Assembly: GCA_902773195.1 (NCBI GenBank)
Contig: CACYDL010000218.1
Location: forward strand, 1 to 16,989
Reading direction: 5' to 3'
Length of the DNA: 16,989 nucleotides
Source of the DNA: an uncultured Lachnospiraceae bacterium
Lineage (GTDB): Bacteria > Bacillota_A > Clostridia > Lachnospirales > Lachnospiraceae
Positions within the stretch are counted from its first letter, which is position 1; each line of letters starts with the position of its first letter. The notes under the pieces were generated by a model that saw only the letters and a program-made list of their open reading frames with translations, was not told where the DNA came from and made no database searches. Both the position numbers and the translations under genes were made by a program. Positions 1 through 6,916 of the stretch are shown one piece after another.

Positions 1-1
1 G

Positions 2-1108
2 GACAGCGGCTGCGCCTCCCCGTACGAAGACGGGAACGGCGCGGCGGTCACGCTCGTGACGGGAAAGGACGGCGCCTCCGGGACCGCGGAGCTGGAGCCG
101 GGCGTCTACTATCTGCGCGAGGACATAACGCCCGCCGGCTTCGGCACGGATGAGACCATGCGGACCGGCAGAAAATTTGAGATCAGCGCCGACAACTGGA
201 AAGACAACCCGCTGGTGATCCGGTCGGAGGAGCCCGTGATCCCGCCGGCCATCCGCAAGACGGTGGCGGAGGAAGAGGTGATGCTGGCGTCCTTCGTCCA
301 GAGGGAGACATTTCCGTGGACGATCCACGCGGACGTGCCGGCGGGATTCCGCGCGGGAGGGTCCCGGCAGAGCCGGTACGGCTTTACCGACGTGATCGAC
401 AGCCGGCTCGAGTACAGGGAAAACGTGAGGGTGACCGTGGACGGCGTCCCTCTGGCGGCGGAGGAATTCACCGTGACCTTCAGCGAGGCGGAGGGAATGC
501 AGACCCTTCAGATCGAATTTACCGGGAGCGGAAAGGAGAAGCTCGAGGCCGCGGGAGGAAAGGAGGACGCGGTGACGGTGCGCTACGACACCGCGATCCG
601 GGAAGGCACCGCGGCGGCGGAGAGAATCCCGAATCACGCGGTTCTTCACTATACGCAGTACGGCACGGAGGGAGAGACGGAGAATCCGGAGGACCCGGAG
701 GTATATACGGGCGAGATCCGGATACTGAAGCTCGACGGCGAGACAGACCGGCCGCTGGAGGGAGTGACGTTCGCGCTCTTCCGGGACAGGGAATGCACCG
801 CCGAAGAGCGCTCCCTCGTGACCGGCAGGGACGGCCTGGCCGTCTTCTCCGGCGTCGCGGACGGCACCTGGTATCTCAAGGAGACGAAGACGGCCGGAGG
901 ACGGAGCCTTCTGAAGGACGTCATCGCCGCCGAGGTGAAGGACGGAACGGTGGACGGAGGGAAGACGATACGGGTCCGCGATCACGCCGATCTGATCCTG
1001 GTCACCGGAGGAAGCGGCGTCTTCCTCTTCCGGCTGATCGGCCTGATCCTTCTCTTTGACGCCGCCTTCCTGATCATAAGGGCGCGGCGCAGGGAGGAAC
1101 GGACGTAA
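2..1108 (+). CDS. SpaA/Cna-B type pilin or surface adhesin, C-terminal part (5' truncated by window edge)
   Basis: The reading frame is open from base 2, so the gene begins upstream; the GTG at 56 is internal. Three parts are visible. First is the end of a prealbumin-like/Cna-B domain, with the typical YYLRE...PAGF signature. Second is a fimbrial isopeptide-D2-like domain, starting PAIRKTV, with FPWTI, the D-VIDSRLEY stretch and the closing IPNHAVLHY. Third is another Cna-B domain (GEIRILKLDG, GVTFALF, then YLKETK with the conserved Glu). Such domains form intramolecular Lys-Asn/Asp isopeptide bonds in sortase-assembled pili. The tail is a wall-anchor arrangement: ILVTGG, about 20 hydrophobic residues, then RARRREE. 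The sorting motif is not canonical LPxTG. The expected role is a cell-surface structural pilin or adhesin; partner sortases would lie upstream, outside the window. Family assignment is firm; major versus minor pilin cannot be told. Confidence 0.85.
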   Translation, partial: DSGCASPYEDGNGAAVTLVTGKDGASGTAELEPGVYYLREDITPAGFGTDETMRTGRKFEISADNWKDNPLVIRSEEPVIPPAIRKTVAEEEVMLASFVQRETFPWTIHADVPAGFRAGGSRQSRYGFTDVIDSRLEYRENVRVTVDGVPLAAEEFTVTFSEAEGMQTLQIEFTGSGKEKLEAAGGKEDAVTVRYDTAIREGTAAAERIPNHAVLHYTQYGTEGETENPEDPEVYTGEIRILKLDGETDRPLEGVTFALFRDRECTAEERSLVTGRDGLAVFSGVADGTWYLKETKTAGGRSLLKDVIAAEVKDGTVDGGKTIRVRDHADLILVTGGSGVFLFRLIGLILLFDAAFLIIRARRREERT

Positions 1109-1208
1109 GGACCGGCGGAGGAGAGGAAAGCATGCCGGAGACGCCCGGAAGAGAACCAAAAGCGCGGTCGGCGGAGCATCTGCCCGCCGGCTCCGCTTTC
1201 ACGCTACA

Positions 1209-1241
1209 AAAAAAGCGTCCGGAAAAACCGGACGCTTTTTT
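1209..1241. terminator. Bidirectional intrinsic terminator between the pilin gene and tRNA-Arg
   Basis: A perfect 14-bp inverted repeat (AAAAAAGCGTCCGG / CCGGACGCTTTTTT) flanks an AAAAA loop. The GC core is 8 bp, with an A-tract on one side and a T-tract on the other, so it can end transcripts from both directions: the pilin mRNA (+) and the tRNA-Arg transcript (-). It lies 100 bases past the pilin stop and about 10 bases past the 3' end of the tRNA. Confidence 0.92.
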
Positions 1242-1251
1242 GCCATGATAG

Positions 1252-1323
1252 CGCGTCTGACAGGAGTCGAACCCGCGCACCCGGAACCGGAATCCGGTGC
1301 TCTATCCACTGAGCTACAGACGC
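1252..1323 (-). tRNA. tRNA-Arg, anticodon CCG
   Basis: On the - strand the sequence folds as a full cloverleaf. The acceptor stem GCGTCTG pairs perfectly with CAGACGC, and the D-stem is GCTC/GAGC. The anticodon stem is CCGGA/TCCGG around the loop TTCCGGT, giving anticodon CCG, which reads the Arg codon CGG. The T-arm GCGGG/CCTGT carries the TTCGACT loop. The discriminator base is G, and the CCA end is not encoded, so it must be added after transcription. Because argS lies in the same window, the cognate synthetase gene is nearby, though it is not in the same transcript. Confidence 0.96.
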
Positions 1324-1340
1324 ATAAATCAGCAAATGGT

Positions 1341-1369
1341 ATTATAGCAGAGAACCGGATATTGGGCAA
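1341..1369 (-). promoter_or_regulatory. Sigma-A promoter of tRNA-Arg
   Basis: Read on the - strand: -35 TTGCCC, a 17-base spacer, then a perfect -10 TATAAT. Transcription would start about 10 bases before the mature tRNA 5' end, leaving a short leader for RNase P to remove. It drives the tRNA away from the gene at 1631. Confidence 0.88.
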
Positions 1370-1518
1370 GGACTATTTTGACACGAGACAAAAACGCCAC
1401 GGAAACGCCCGGAACGGTATCCTGGGACGGAGGGCGGGGGCCGGCCTGCCGCTGAAACGGGAAAATCCCTGCCCGCTTTGCGCCTGTCCGCCGACCCGCG
1501 GACGCCGCTTGTGCCGGA

Positions 1519-1547
1519 TTGACACGCCGGAGGGCCGGTGATAAGAT
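1519..1547 (+). promoter_or_regulatory. Extended -10 sigma-A promoter of the secreted-protein gene at 1631
   Basis: A perfect -35 TTGACA (1519-1524) is followed 17 bases later by -10 TAAGAT (1542-1547), preceded by the extended -10 element TG at 1539-1540. The predicted start near 1553 leaves a leader of about 75 bases. Within it, CTCCGG and CCGGAG can form a small hairpin just before the ribosome binding site. Confidence 0.75.
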
Positions 1548-1630
1548 GAACCCGGGAATCCGGCGGAAATCCCGCCGTTGAGACAATTCCCGTCTCCGGA
1601 CCCGATGAGCCGGAGAAGAAAGGAGAAAAC

Positions 1631-2506
1631 ATGGTTAAGGTATTTCTGGCAGCGGCTGCCGCCGTGATTCTTTCCGTACCCGTCTGTGCCTCCGGGGCAG
1701 ACTCCCAGGCAGAGAACGTGCTCCGCATGGAGGTGGACGGCAGCGAGGCGGCGTCCGTCGAGACGGAGATTGAGAACGGCCTCCTGACGATCCGGATCAA
1801 AGACAACGGTGAGGAGAGGAAAGGATACTCCTGGGAGTACGACCGGTTCGGACCGGACGAGGACTCCTGCGTGGAGCTCATCACCGACACGGACATGGAG
1901 GAAGGATACCTCTATGTGGGAAGCTTCCGGGGCATCAGGGACGGGGTCGGAACCGTGCGGCTCAATTATACGAACGGTTCCATCGTGTCGTCCTACATGA
2001 CCTTCGAACTGAAGGTCGAGGATGAAAAAATCACGGAGTCTGTCGGCGGCGGATACGCCTACCCGACGAGCGGAGAGGACCTGCTTCCCGCCCTTGAGGG
2101 CCTGTGGGTATCCGGCGAAGGGACGGAGCAGGAGACGACGCTGACGTTCGGCCTGGCCGGAGACGGCGGCCTCAGCGCGACGGCCGTATGGACCGGGGAG
2201 GAAGGCGAACCGGCGTATTACACGATGACGGCGTACTACGACGCGCTGGAAGAAAAGCTCGTCTATCTTGACGGCAATCCGGAAGCGGAGGGGCCGGCGG
2301 AGGAAGCGGCCGACAGCGGCGCCGGCCAGGCAGAGGAAGCGGCTTCTGCCGCCGAACCGGCGGAAGGAACCGGCGGAGACGTGGAATACGGATGCCTGAT
2401 CGTGGACTCCTCAGACGGGGAGACCGTCGACAGCATCACCTGGGTCAGATGGGACACAGAGGATGACGACGTGGTCTTTGTGAGACCGGCGGAAGAAGAG
2501 GCCTGA
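1631..2506 (+). CDS. Secreted protein of unknown function, weakly chagasin-like N-terminal domain
   Basis: The start is supported by AGGAG five bases upstream. The protein has 291 residues. Residues 1-22 are a signal peptide: short basic start, alanine-rich hydrophobic core, then a small-residue cleavage region around CASGA. The Cys is not in a convincing lipobox, so export by signal peptidase I is more likely. Residues about 40-135 look beta-rich. They include GYSWEY (65-70), a later GxxDGxGTVRLNY stretch and a final strand, in an order resembling inhibitor-family I42 (chagasin-like) domains; I regard this as weak. Residues about 150-210 and 255-285 form a second beta-rich part that mentions its own amounts of Tyr and Trp, split by an Ala/Glu/Pro/Gly-rich linker (about 217-250). 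It is a single-gene unit with its own promoter and terminator. Export is likely; the function is unknown. Confidence 0.8.
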   Translation: MVKVFLAAAAAVILSVPVCASGADSQAENVLRMEVDGSEAASVETEIENGLLTIRIKDNGEERKGYSWEYDRFGPDEDSCVELITDTDMEEGYLYVGSFRGIRDGVGTVRLNYTNGSIVSSYMTFELKVEDEKITESVGGGYAYPTSGEDLLPALEGLWVSGEGTEQETTLTFGLAGDGGLSATAVWTGEEGEPAYYTMTAYYDALEEKLVYLDGNPEAEGPAEEAADSGAGQAEEAASAAEPAEGTGGDVEYGCLIVDSSDGETVDSITWVRWDTEDDDVVFVRPAEEEA

Positions 2507-2534
2507 CGCCGGAGAATCCGGGATGAACAGGGCT

Positions 2535-2569
2535 GGCGCATAAAAAGGGCGCCGGCCTTTTTATGCGCC
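2535..2569 (+). terminator. Intrinsic terminator after the secreted-protein gene
   Basis: A 14-bp inverted repeat GGCGCATAAAAAGG / CCTTTTTATGCGCC surrounds a short GC-rich centre (GCGCCGG). The inner GC part is followed by TTTTT, as in a Rho-independent terminator. It lies about 30 bases after the stop at 2506. Confidence 0.85.
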
Positions 2570-2595
2570 GCCCGGGGCGTCTCCCCCGGGGGAAA

Positions 2596-2643
2596 TTGAA
2601 CTTGATGTTGATATTTTGAACGGTTGATTTTATAATGTTGAAC
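2596..2643 (+). repeat. Reiterated TTGA repeats over the promoter of the ATP-grasp gene
   Basis: Six TTGA-starting hexamers occur in 48 bases: TTGAAC at 2596, TTGATG at 2602, TTGATA at 2608, TTGAAC at 2616, TTGATT at 2624 and TTGAAC at 2638. The first three are strictly tandem at 6-base steps. One is the -35 box itself. The stretch is AT-rich in an otherwise GC-rich region. It could be a regulator-binding array or simply promoter composition. Confidence 0.6.
2608..2636 (+). promoter_or_regulatory. Sigma-A promoter of the ATP-grasp gene
   Basis: -35 TTGATA (2608-2613), a 17-base spacer, and a perfect -10 TATAAT (2631-2636). A start near 2643 gives a leader of about 90 bases, containing a small CGGC/GCCG hairpin and a possible eight-codon reading frame just before the main start. 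Confidence 0.88.
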
Positions 2644-2731
2644 CGGAATGTTTGTGTGCGGCTCCTTCGGGCCGTTTCATTTCATGCGGAAAGGAGTCTG
2701 AAGCCGGCATGTCCGGCGTTCAGGAACTGAT

Positions 2732-3910
2732 ATGAAGAAGATACTGATGCTCGGCGGAGCTTACTCACAGATCCCGGCGATCCGGAAGGCGAAGGAGATG
2801 GGCTACTACGTCATCACCTGCGACTACCTTCCCGGCAATCCCGGACACGCCCTGTCGGACGAATACGTCAACGTGAGCACGACGGACAGGGAAGGCGTGC
2901 TGAAGGTGGCCCGCGAAAAAGAAGTGGACGGAGTGATCGCCTACGCGTCGGATCCTTCCGCGCAGGCGGCCGCCTATGCGGCCGACCAGCTCGGGCTGGC
3001 CGGCGGATCCTTTGAGGCGACCCGGATGCTGAGCGAAAAGGATCTTTTCAGGAAGTTCCTTCGCGAAGCGGGACTCAACTGCCCGTGGTGCTTCAGCTTT
3101 TCCAGCGCGGAAGAGGCGCTGGAGAAGATCGGAGAGGTGAGCTATCCCTGCGTCATGAAGCCCGTCGATTCCTCCGGAAGCAAGGGTGTCGAGGTCCTTT
3201 CTTCCGAAGAAGAGTACAGGAACGCCCTGGCGGACGCCTTCCGGTACACGAGATGCGGCAGGGTGATCGTCGAGGAGTTCATCTCCACGCCCTACTGCCA
3301 GCTCCACGGCGACGGCATCGTGATTGACGGAGAGCTGGTGTTCTGCGAGCTCGGCGACCAGAGATTCTATCACTCGGCGCCGATCGGCACCGCCTACCCG
3401 GCGATGGTCCCCGAAGCGTATTACAACAACGCCCTGGAGGAGGTCAGGACCGCGATCAGAAAGAGCGGCTTCGTCAGCGGCGGGGTCAATATCGAGGTCC
3501 GGATCAAGGAGGACGGCAGAGTCTTCATCATCGAGATCGGGCCCCGATGCGGAGGCAACTACGTTCCCCAGGCGATGCAGGCGGTGTCCGGCATCGACGA
3601 GGTCGAGTGCCTGATCCGGATCGCGATGGGCGAACCGGTCGACGTTCCCTCCGAATACAGGAGAAGGCCCGCCTGGCAGTACATTCTCGGCAGCGAGAAG
3701 GCAGGCGTTTTCCGGGACGTCGTCATAGACGACTACATGGCGCCGAAGGTGATCGGGAAATATATCCACCGAACGGCCGGCGAATCCATTCAGGAGTACT
3801 ACAACAGCGGCAACGTCGTCGGCGTCATCATTCTCGGCTTCGACACGGCGGAGGAGCTGGAGAAGGATATCGCCTCCGTCAGGGAGCACATCCGTGTCGT
3901 CGTGGACTGA
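2732..3910 (+). CDS. ATP-grasp domain enzyme (carbamoyl-phosphate-synthase-like carboxylate-amine ligase)
   Basis: The protein has 392 residues. Residues 1-105 form the pre-ATP-grasp fold: the Rossmann-like start MKKILMLGG, then CDYLPGNPGHALSD and a STTD strand. Residues about 110-300 are the ATP-grasp domain. It has the nucleotide lysine in YPCVMKP (K143), the flexible SSGSKG loop, EEFI, a probable metal-binding Glu (E255) and EIGPRCGGNY, with E268 as the second metal ligand. The Asn usual in ENPR is Gly here, which this superfamily tolerates in several branches. The C-terminal part (about 310-392) is a small alpha/beta domain. Such enzymes activate a carboxylate as an acyl-phosphate and join it to an amine. 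No neighbour reveals the substrate. AGGAA six bases upstream supports the start. The gene stands alone with its own strong promoter. The superfamily is certain; the reaction is unknown. Confidence 0.88.
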   Translation: MKKILMLGGAYSQIPAIRKAKEMGYYVITCDYLPGNPGHALSDEYVNVSTTDREGVLKVAREKEVDGVIAYASDPSAQAAAYAADQLGLAGGSFEATRMLSEKDLFRKFLREAGLNCPWCFSFSSAEEALEKIGEVSYPCVMKPVDSSGSKGVEVLSSEEEYRNALADAFRYTRCGRVIVEEFISTPYCQLHGDGIVIDGELVFCELGDQRFYHSAPIGTAYPAMVPEAYYNNALEEVRTAIRKSGFVSGGVNIEVRIKEDGRVFIIEIGPRCGGNYVPQAMQAVSGIDEVECLIRIAMGEPVDVPSEYRRRPAWQYILGSEKAGVFRDVVIDDYMAPKVIGKYIHRTAGESIQEYYNSGNVVGVIILGFDTAEELEKDIASVREHIRVVVD

Positions 3911-3949
3911 GACGTCCAGGCGCGGATCTTAAGCATCTTTTCTATCGGT

Positions 3950-3980
3950 AATTATTTTTCGATGAGGGAGGAAAATAATT
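3950..3980 (+). promoter_or_regulatory. AT-rich inverted repeat in the leader region of the symporter gene
   Basis: AATTATTTTTC (3950-3960) pairs with GGAAAATAATT (3970-3980): an 11-bp stem with one G-T pair and a 9-base loop. GAGGG inside the loop region (3964-3968) can instead pair with CCCTC at 3989-3993. An AATAAT within the right arm could be a -10 box, but no convincing -35 accompanies it. It could be an operator, a terminator-like structure for the preceding gene, or part of a leader switch. Confidence 0.4.
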
Positions 3981-4092
3981 CATATACGCCCTCCTAAGGT
4001 TTTTGCATCAGACTTCGGCATCAGGGGAGGCAGCCGGCGCGGACGGATCGGAGAACCCGACAGAAACGGACGCGGCCGGAACATACCATCAT

Positions 4093-4119
4093 CGGGGCCG
4101 CGGCGCCCCGGCATCTTTT
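4093..4119 (+). terminator. Possible weak terminator/attenuator before the symporter gene
   Basis: A 6-bp GC stem CGGGGC/GCCCCG with a 6-base loop is followed after a few bases by CTTTT, about 20 bases before the symporter start. The T-run is short, so termination would be inefficient. A regulatory role in the leader is possible. The stretch 3911-4138 holds no convincing gene. Confidence 0.35.
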
Positions 4120-4138
4120 CACCATTCAGGAGGTTATT

Positions 4139-5353
4139 ATGAAAAAGACGGAGTCGGCAAAAATCCAGACGATACTGGTCTTCGCGGCGTTCGTGATCAG
4201 TGTCGTGGTCGGTCTGCTGCTTGAGAATCATCAGGATATCGCGCTGATGTTCAAGCCGCTGGGCGATATCTACATCAACCTGATCAAGATGATCATGGTT
4301 CCGCTGGTCTTCTCGTCGCTGGTTCTCGGCATCGCCAACGTCGACAGCGTGCGCAAGATCGGCAAAATGGGTATCTGGACGGTCGTGACATTCCTCTGCA
4401 CCACCGCCGTCGCGGTCGTCATCGGCCTGATCCTTTCCAACATCTTCAAGCCCGGCGTCGGTATGTCGGTCGCCGATCTGGCCTATGAGGGGAAGGAGAT
4501 GCCCAGCGTCCTCGCGACGATCACCGGGATCTTCCCGAGCAACATCCTTCAGGCGCTTCTCGACGCCAATATGCTCCAGATCATCTTCATCTCCCTGATC
4601 GTGGGCGTGGCGGTGGTCCGGACCTCCGAAAGCGGATACGGCTCGTCGTTCAAGAAGGTGGTCGAGGATGTGTTCCAGATCATGATCACGATCACGAGAT
4701 GGATCATGGTGCTCACGCCCCTCGGCGTCCTCGGACTGATGATCCCGACCGTGGCTCAGAACGGCCTCTCCGTGATTCTTCCGCTGATCAAGGTGATCCT
4801 TGTGTTCTATCTCGGCGTCGTGATCCAGAACGTGGTCATCTACGGCGGACTGCTGAAGACCCAGACCAGGGTCTCCGTGAAGGAGTTCATCTCGGCGATG
4901 GCTCCCGCCCAGCTGCTGGCCTTTATCTCCTGCAGCTCCGCGGCCGCGCTCCCTGTTTCTATGGAAAGAATGCAGGATAAGCTCCATGTTTCCAAGGAAG
5001 TGTCCGGCTTTGTTCTTCCGCTCGGCGCGACCATCAACATGGACGGCAACGCCATCTATCAGGGTATTGTATCCCTGTTCGTCGCCCAGGCCTTCGGCCT
5101 TCACCTCTCCCTTCCGATGCAGGCCGTCGTGGTCCTCACCGGCACCGCCGCTTCGATCGGAGCCGCGGGCGTTCCCGGCGCGGGCGTCGTGGTCCTCAGC
5201 ACGGTCCTCAGCTCTGTCGGCCTTCCGATTGAAGGCGTGGCGCTGATCGCCGGCATCGACAGGATCCTCGATATGGGCCGTACCTTTACCAACGTCACAG
5301 GCGACGCCGTCACGGCTCTCATCGTCGAAGACAAGGTTTCCGGAAAACGGTAA
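4139..5353 (+). CDS. Dicarboxylate/amino acid:cation symporter (DAACS family), probably for acidic amino acids
   Basis: The protein has 404 residues, normal length for the family (SLC1/GltPh fold, inner membrane, eight transmembrane segments and two re-entrant hairpins). Visible marks: the HP1 tip CSSAAALP (265-272, the usual SSSxTLP with small changes), the TM7 sodium-site motif NMDGN (300-304), HP2 GAAGVPGAG, and TM8 DRILDMGRTFTNVTGDA. In TM8, R381 and D378 match the residues that in GltPh (R397 and D394) hold the side-chain carboxylate and the amino group of aspartate. From this I infer aspartate/glutamate rather than plain dicarboxylates. The start is fixed by AGGAGG five bases upstream. 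It is a monocistronic gene closed by a strong terminator; no clear promoter was found in the 228 bases before it. Confidence 0.93.
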   Translation: MKKTESAKIQTILVFAAFVISVVVGLLLENHQDIALMFKPLGDIYINLIKMIMVPLVFSSLVLGIANVDSVRKIGKMGIWTVVTFLCTTAVAVVIGLILSNIFKPGVGMSVADLAYEGKEMPSVLATITGIFPSNILQALLDANMLQIIFISLIVGVAVVRTSESGYGSSFKKVVEDVFQIMITITRWIMVLTPLGVLGLMIPTVAQNGLSVILPLIKVILVFYLGVVIQNVVIYGGLLKTQTRVSVKEFISAMAPAQLLAFISCSSAAALPVSMERMQDKLHVSKEVSGFVLPLGATINMDGNAIYQGIVSLFVAQAFGLHLSLPMQAVVVLTGTAASIGAAGVPGAGVVVLSTVLSSVGLPIEGVALIAGIDRILDMGRTFTNVTGDAVTALIVEDKVSGKR

Positions 5354-5401
5354 AACAGTCCTGCCGCCGGCAGGCGGAGGTTCGCATGAAACAGAAACGG
5401 A

Positions 5402-5448
5402 GGTCCCGTTTCCCGCACCTTACGTGCCGGGGGACGGGACCCCTTTTT
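5402..5448 (+). terminator. Intrinsic terminator after the symporter gene
   Basis: The outer stem GGTCCCGT/ACGGGACC (8 bp) encloses an inner stem CCCGCAC/GTGCCGGG with a bulge and is followed by CCTTTTT. It lies 50 bases after the stop at 5353 and just before the next promoter. Confidence 0.9.
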
Positions 5449-5460
5449 GGTCAAGGAAAA

Positions 5461-5489
5461 TTGACACCGGTTTTTAAATAGTGTACTAT
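5461..5489 (+). promoter_or_regulatory. Sigma-A promoter of the SH3b protein gene
   Basis: Perfect -35 TTGACA (5461-5466), a 17-base spacer, -10 TACTAT (5484-5489) with TG directly upstream. Start predicted near 5496. The leader ends in GGGGAGG eight bases before the ATG at 5537. Confidence 0.9.
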
Positions 5490-5536
5490 GCAGTAAGTAT
5501 CAGGGGTTTGTAAGGGTACAAGGGGAGGTATCTTAC

Positions 5537-6766
5537 ATGAATAATTTCAGGGAATGGTTATCGGATAATCTGCGCTATATTCTGCTGGTTCTTGGCGTGC
5601 TCGCGGTTCTTGTCGCGCTGTTCTTCGGCGTGAAGGCCATCTCGGCGAAGATCACGGGGAGCGAGGACACCGACACCTTGAGCATGGACAGCGTCGTGAG
5701 CGCGGCGGCAGACAGCATCGCCGTCTCCACGGCGGCGGAAGCCGGGACGGCATCCGCGGCGGCCCTGCCGGCGGCTTCCCAGGCGGAGCTTCCCGAGGCG
5801 GCGGCCGTCACCACCCACGGCGAGCTTCAGCTTGACGCCGTGCCCGAGATCACGGAGCTGATGACGAAGTATTACGCGGCTTTGGAGAAGCACGACATCT
5901 CCGGCGTCAGGAAGCTGGTGGACGTCCTTCCCGAGGAGCAGGCCGCCGAGATCTCTTCGGAGAGAAAGTCCTACACCGATATCGCGGTCTATACGAAGCC
6001 GGGTCTGACCGAGGACAGCTACGTCGTCTACACGACCTATAAGTATTCCAACCAGGAGGGGGCGGAGCCTCTTCCCGGCGTCTCCCAGTCCTACGTCATG
6101 AAGACGGAGGACGGCAGCGAGAAGATCATTTTCTCCGATCTCGACGAGGCGACGTCGGCCTATATCGACGCCGTGGCCGGAGATAAGGACGTGATGGATC
6201 TCGTAAAGCAGGTCAGCGGCGAGTACAGCGCGTCGATGGGAAAGAAAGCCGATTCGGCGGCCGAGACGCCGGGTGCGGCGGCCGCGCCGGCCGCGGCAGA
6301 CACCGGTGAGGCGGAAGACGCGGCGGACGCCGGCGAGGGCGAAGACGCCGGAGACGAAGCCTCCTACGACGACGAGACCTATGACTCCGCGGACGACGGG
6401 GACGAGGACTACGACGGCGGCGAGGAGAACTACGACGAGGACTACGACGGGAACGACGGAGAAGACTACGACGGCGGCGAAGAGGAATACGCCGACGACG
6501 AAGAGTACACCGACGACGAGGAGTATACCGACGAAGAGTACGCCGACGAGGAAGAGGAAGAGGAAGAAGAAGAGGAGCCGAGAGAGTGGACAGGCACCGC
6601 AGATGCCGACGTCAACATCCGCTCCGGCCCCGGCTATGACTATGAAGTGATCGGACAGTTGTCAGGCGGAGAGGAAGTGACGGTTCTGGGAGACGATTCT
6701 TCCGGCTGGTATCACGTGATCGGCGACGGCATCGACGGATACGTCGGCCACAGCTGGATTCATTAA
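5537..6766 (+). CDS. Membrane-anchored protein with acidic repeat tract and C-terminal SH3b domain
   Basis: The protein has 409 residues. Residues about 13-35 are a single hydrophobic segment near the N-terminus (signal anchor), so the rest is expected outside the cell. An alanine-rich linker (about 50-100) is followed by a folded part (about 105-235). That part starts with a helix LMTKYYAALEKHDISG and continues through strands such as SYVVYTTYKY, which resembles an NTF2-like fold, weakly. Residues about 258-348 are an extremely acidic Asp/Glu/Tyr/Gly stretch with imperfect EEYTDD and DYDGG repeats. Residues about 350-409 are a bacterial SH3 domain with the hallmark VNIRSGPGYDYEVIG and ending GYVGHSWIH; such domains often bind peptidoglycan. 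Role inferred: a wall-associated protein, perhaps binding cations through the acid tract. No enzymatic domain is seen. RBS GGGGAGG supports the start. Confidence 0.85.
   Translation: MNNFREWLSDNLRYILLVLGVLAVLVALFFGVKAISAKITGSEDTDTLSMDSVVSAAADSIAVSTAAEAGTASAAALPAASQAELPEAAAVTTHGELQLDAVPEITELMTKYYAALEKHDISGVRKLVDVLPEEQAAEISSERKSYTDIAVYTKPGLTEDSYVVYTTYKYSNQEGAEPLPGVSQSYVMKTEDGSEKIIFSDLDEATSAYIDAVAGDKDVMDLVKQVSGEYSASMGKKADSAAETPGAAAAPAAADTGEAEDAADAGEGEDAGDEASYDDETYDSADDGDEDYDGGEENYDEDYDGNDGEDYDGGEEEYADDEEYTDDEEYTDEEYADEEEEEEEEEEPREWTGTADADVNIRSGPGYDYEVIGQLSGGEEVTVLGDDSSGWYHVIGDGIDGYVGHSWIH
6392..6572 (+). repeat. Imperfect in-frame repeats encoding acidic DYDGG/EEYTDD units
   Basis: Short GAC/GAG/TAC-rich units recur in frame: GACTACGACGG-type copies from about 6407 to 6475, then GAAGAGTAC-ACC-GAC-type copies to about 6550, then a run of GAA/GAG codons. 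The units are 15-18 bases with third-position changes. Tracts like this can change length by slippage between strains. Confidence 0.7.
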
Positions 6767-6853
6767 CGACTCATGACGGGCGGGAGCTGCTGCCGCGGGA
6801 TGTGCGCGCAGGAGAATCCCCGCCCTGTGTCAATCGCAGGAGGGCGTCTCCCA

Positions 6854-6876
6854 TCCCGCGGCGTCCCGCCGCGGGA
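6854..6876 (+). other. GC hairpin in the region upstream of rluF
   Basis: TCCCGCGGC / GCCGCGGGA is a perfect 9-bp inverted repeat with a GTCCC loop and no T-run behind it. It lies in the 202-base gap between the SH3b gene and rluF. No convincing promoter, terminator or gene was found in that gap, so rluF may be served by read-through or by a promoter I cannot recognise. Confidence 0.5.
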
Positions 6877-6900
6877 CGGGGGCTTGAGGGGGAACCGTAT

Positions 6901-6916
6901 GCGCCGCTGGCGGCGC
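6901..6916 (+). other. Second GC hairpin upstream of rluF
   Basis: GCGCCG CTGG CGGCGC is a perfect 6-bp stem with a 4-base loop, about 50 bases before the rluF start. No T-run follows. Together with the hairpin at 6854 it makes the leader strongly structured. Confidence 0.45.

Noticed and set aside
1245..1541. Open frame on the + strand across the tRNA.
   Set aside because: It overlaps the antisense of tRNA-Arg and its promoter, with no ribosome binding site or recognisable protein.
3962..3997. 11-codon frame in the symporter leader.
   Set aside because: It has no ribosome binding site and lies inside the inverted repeat; the length is within chance.
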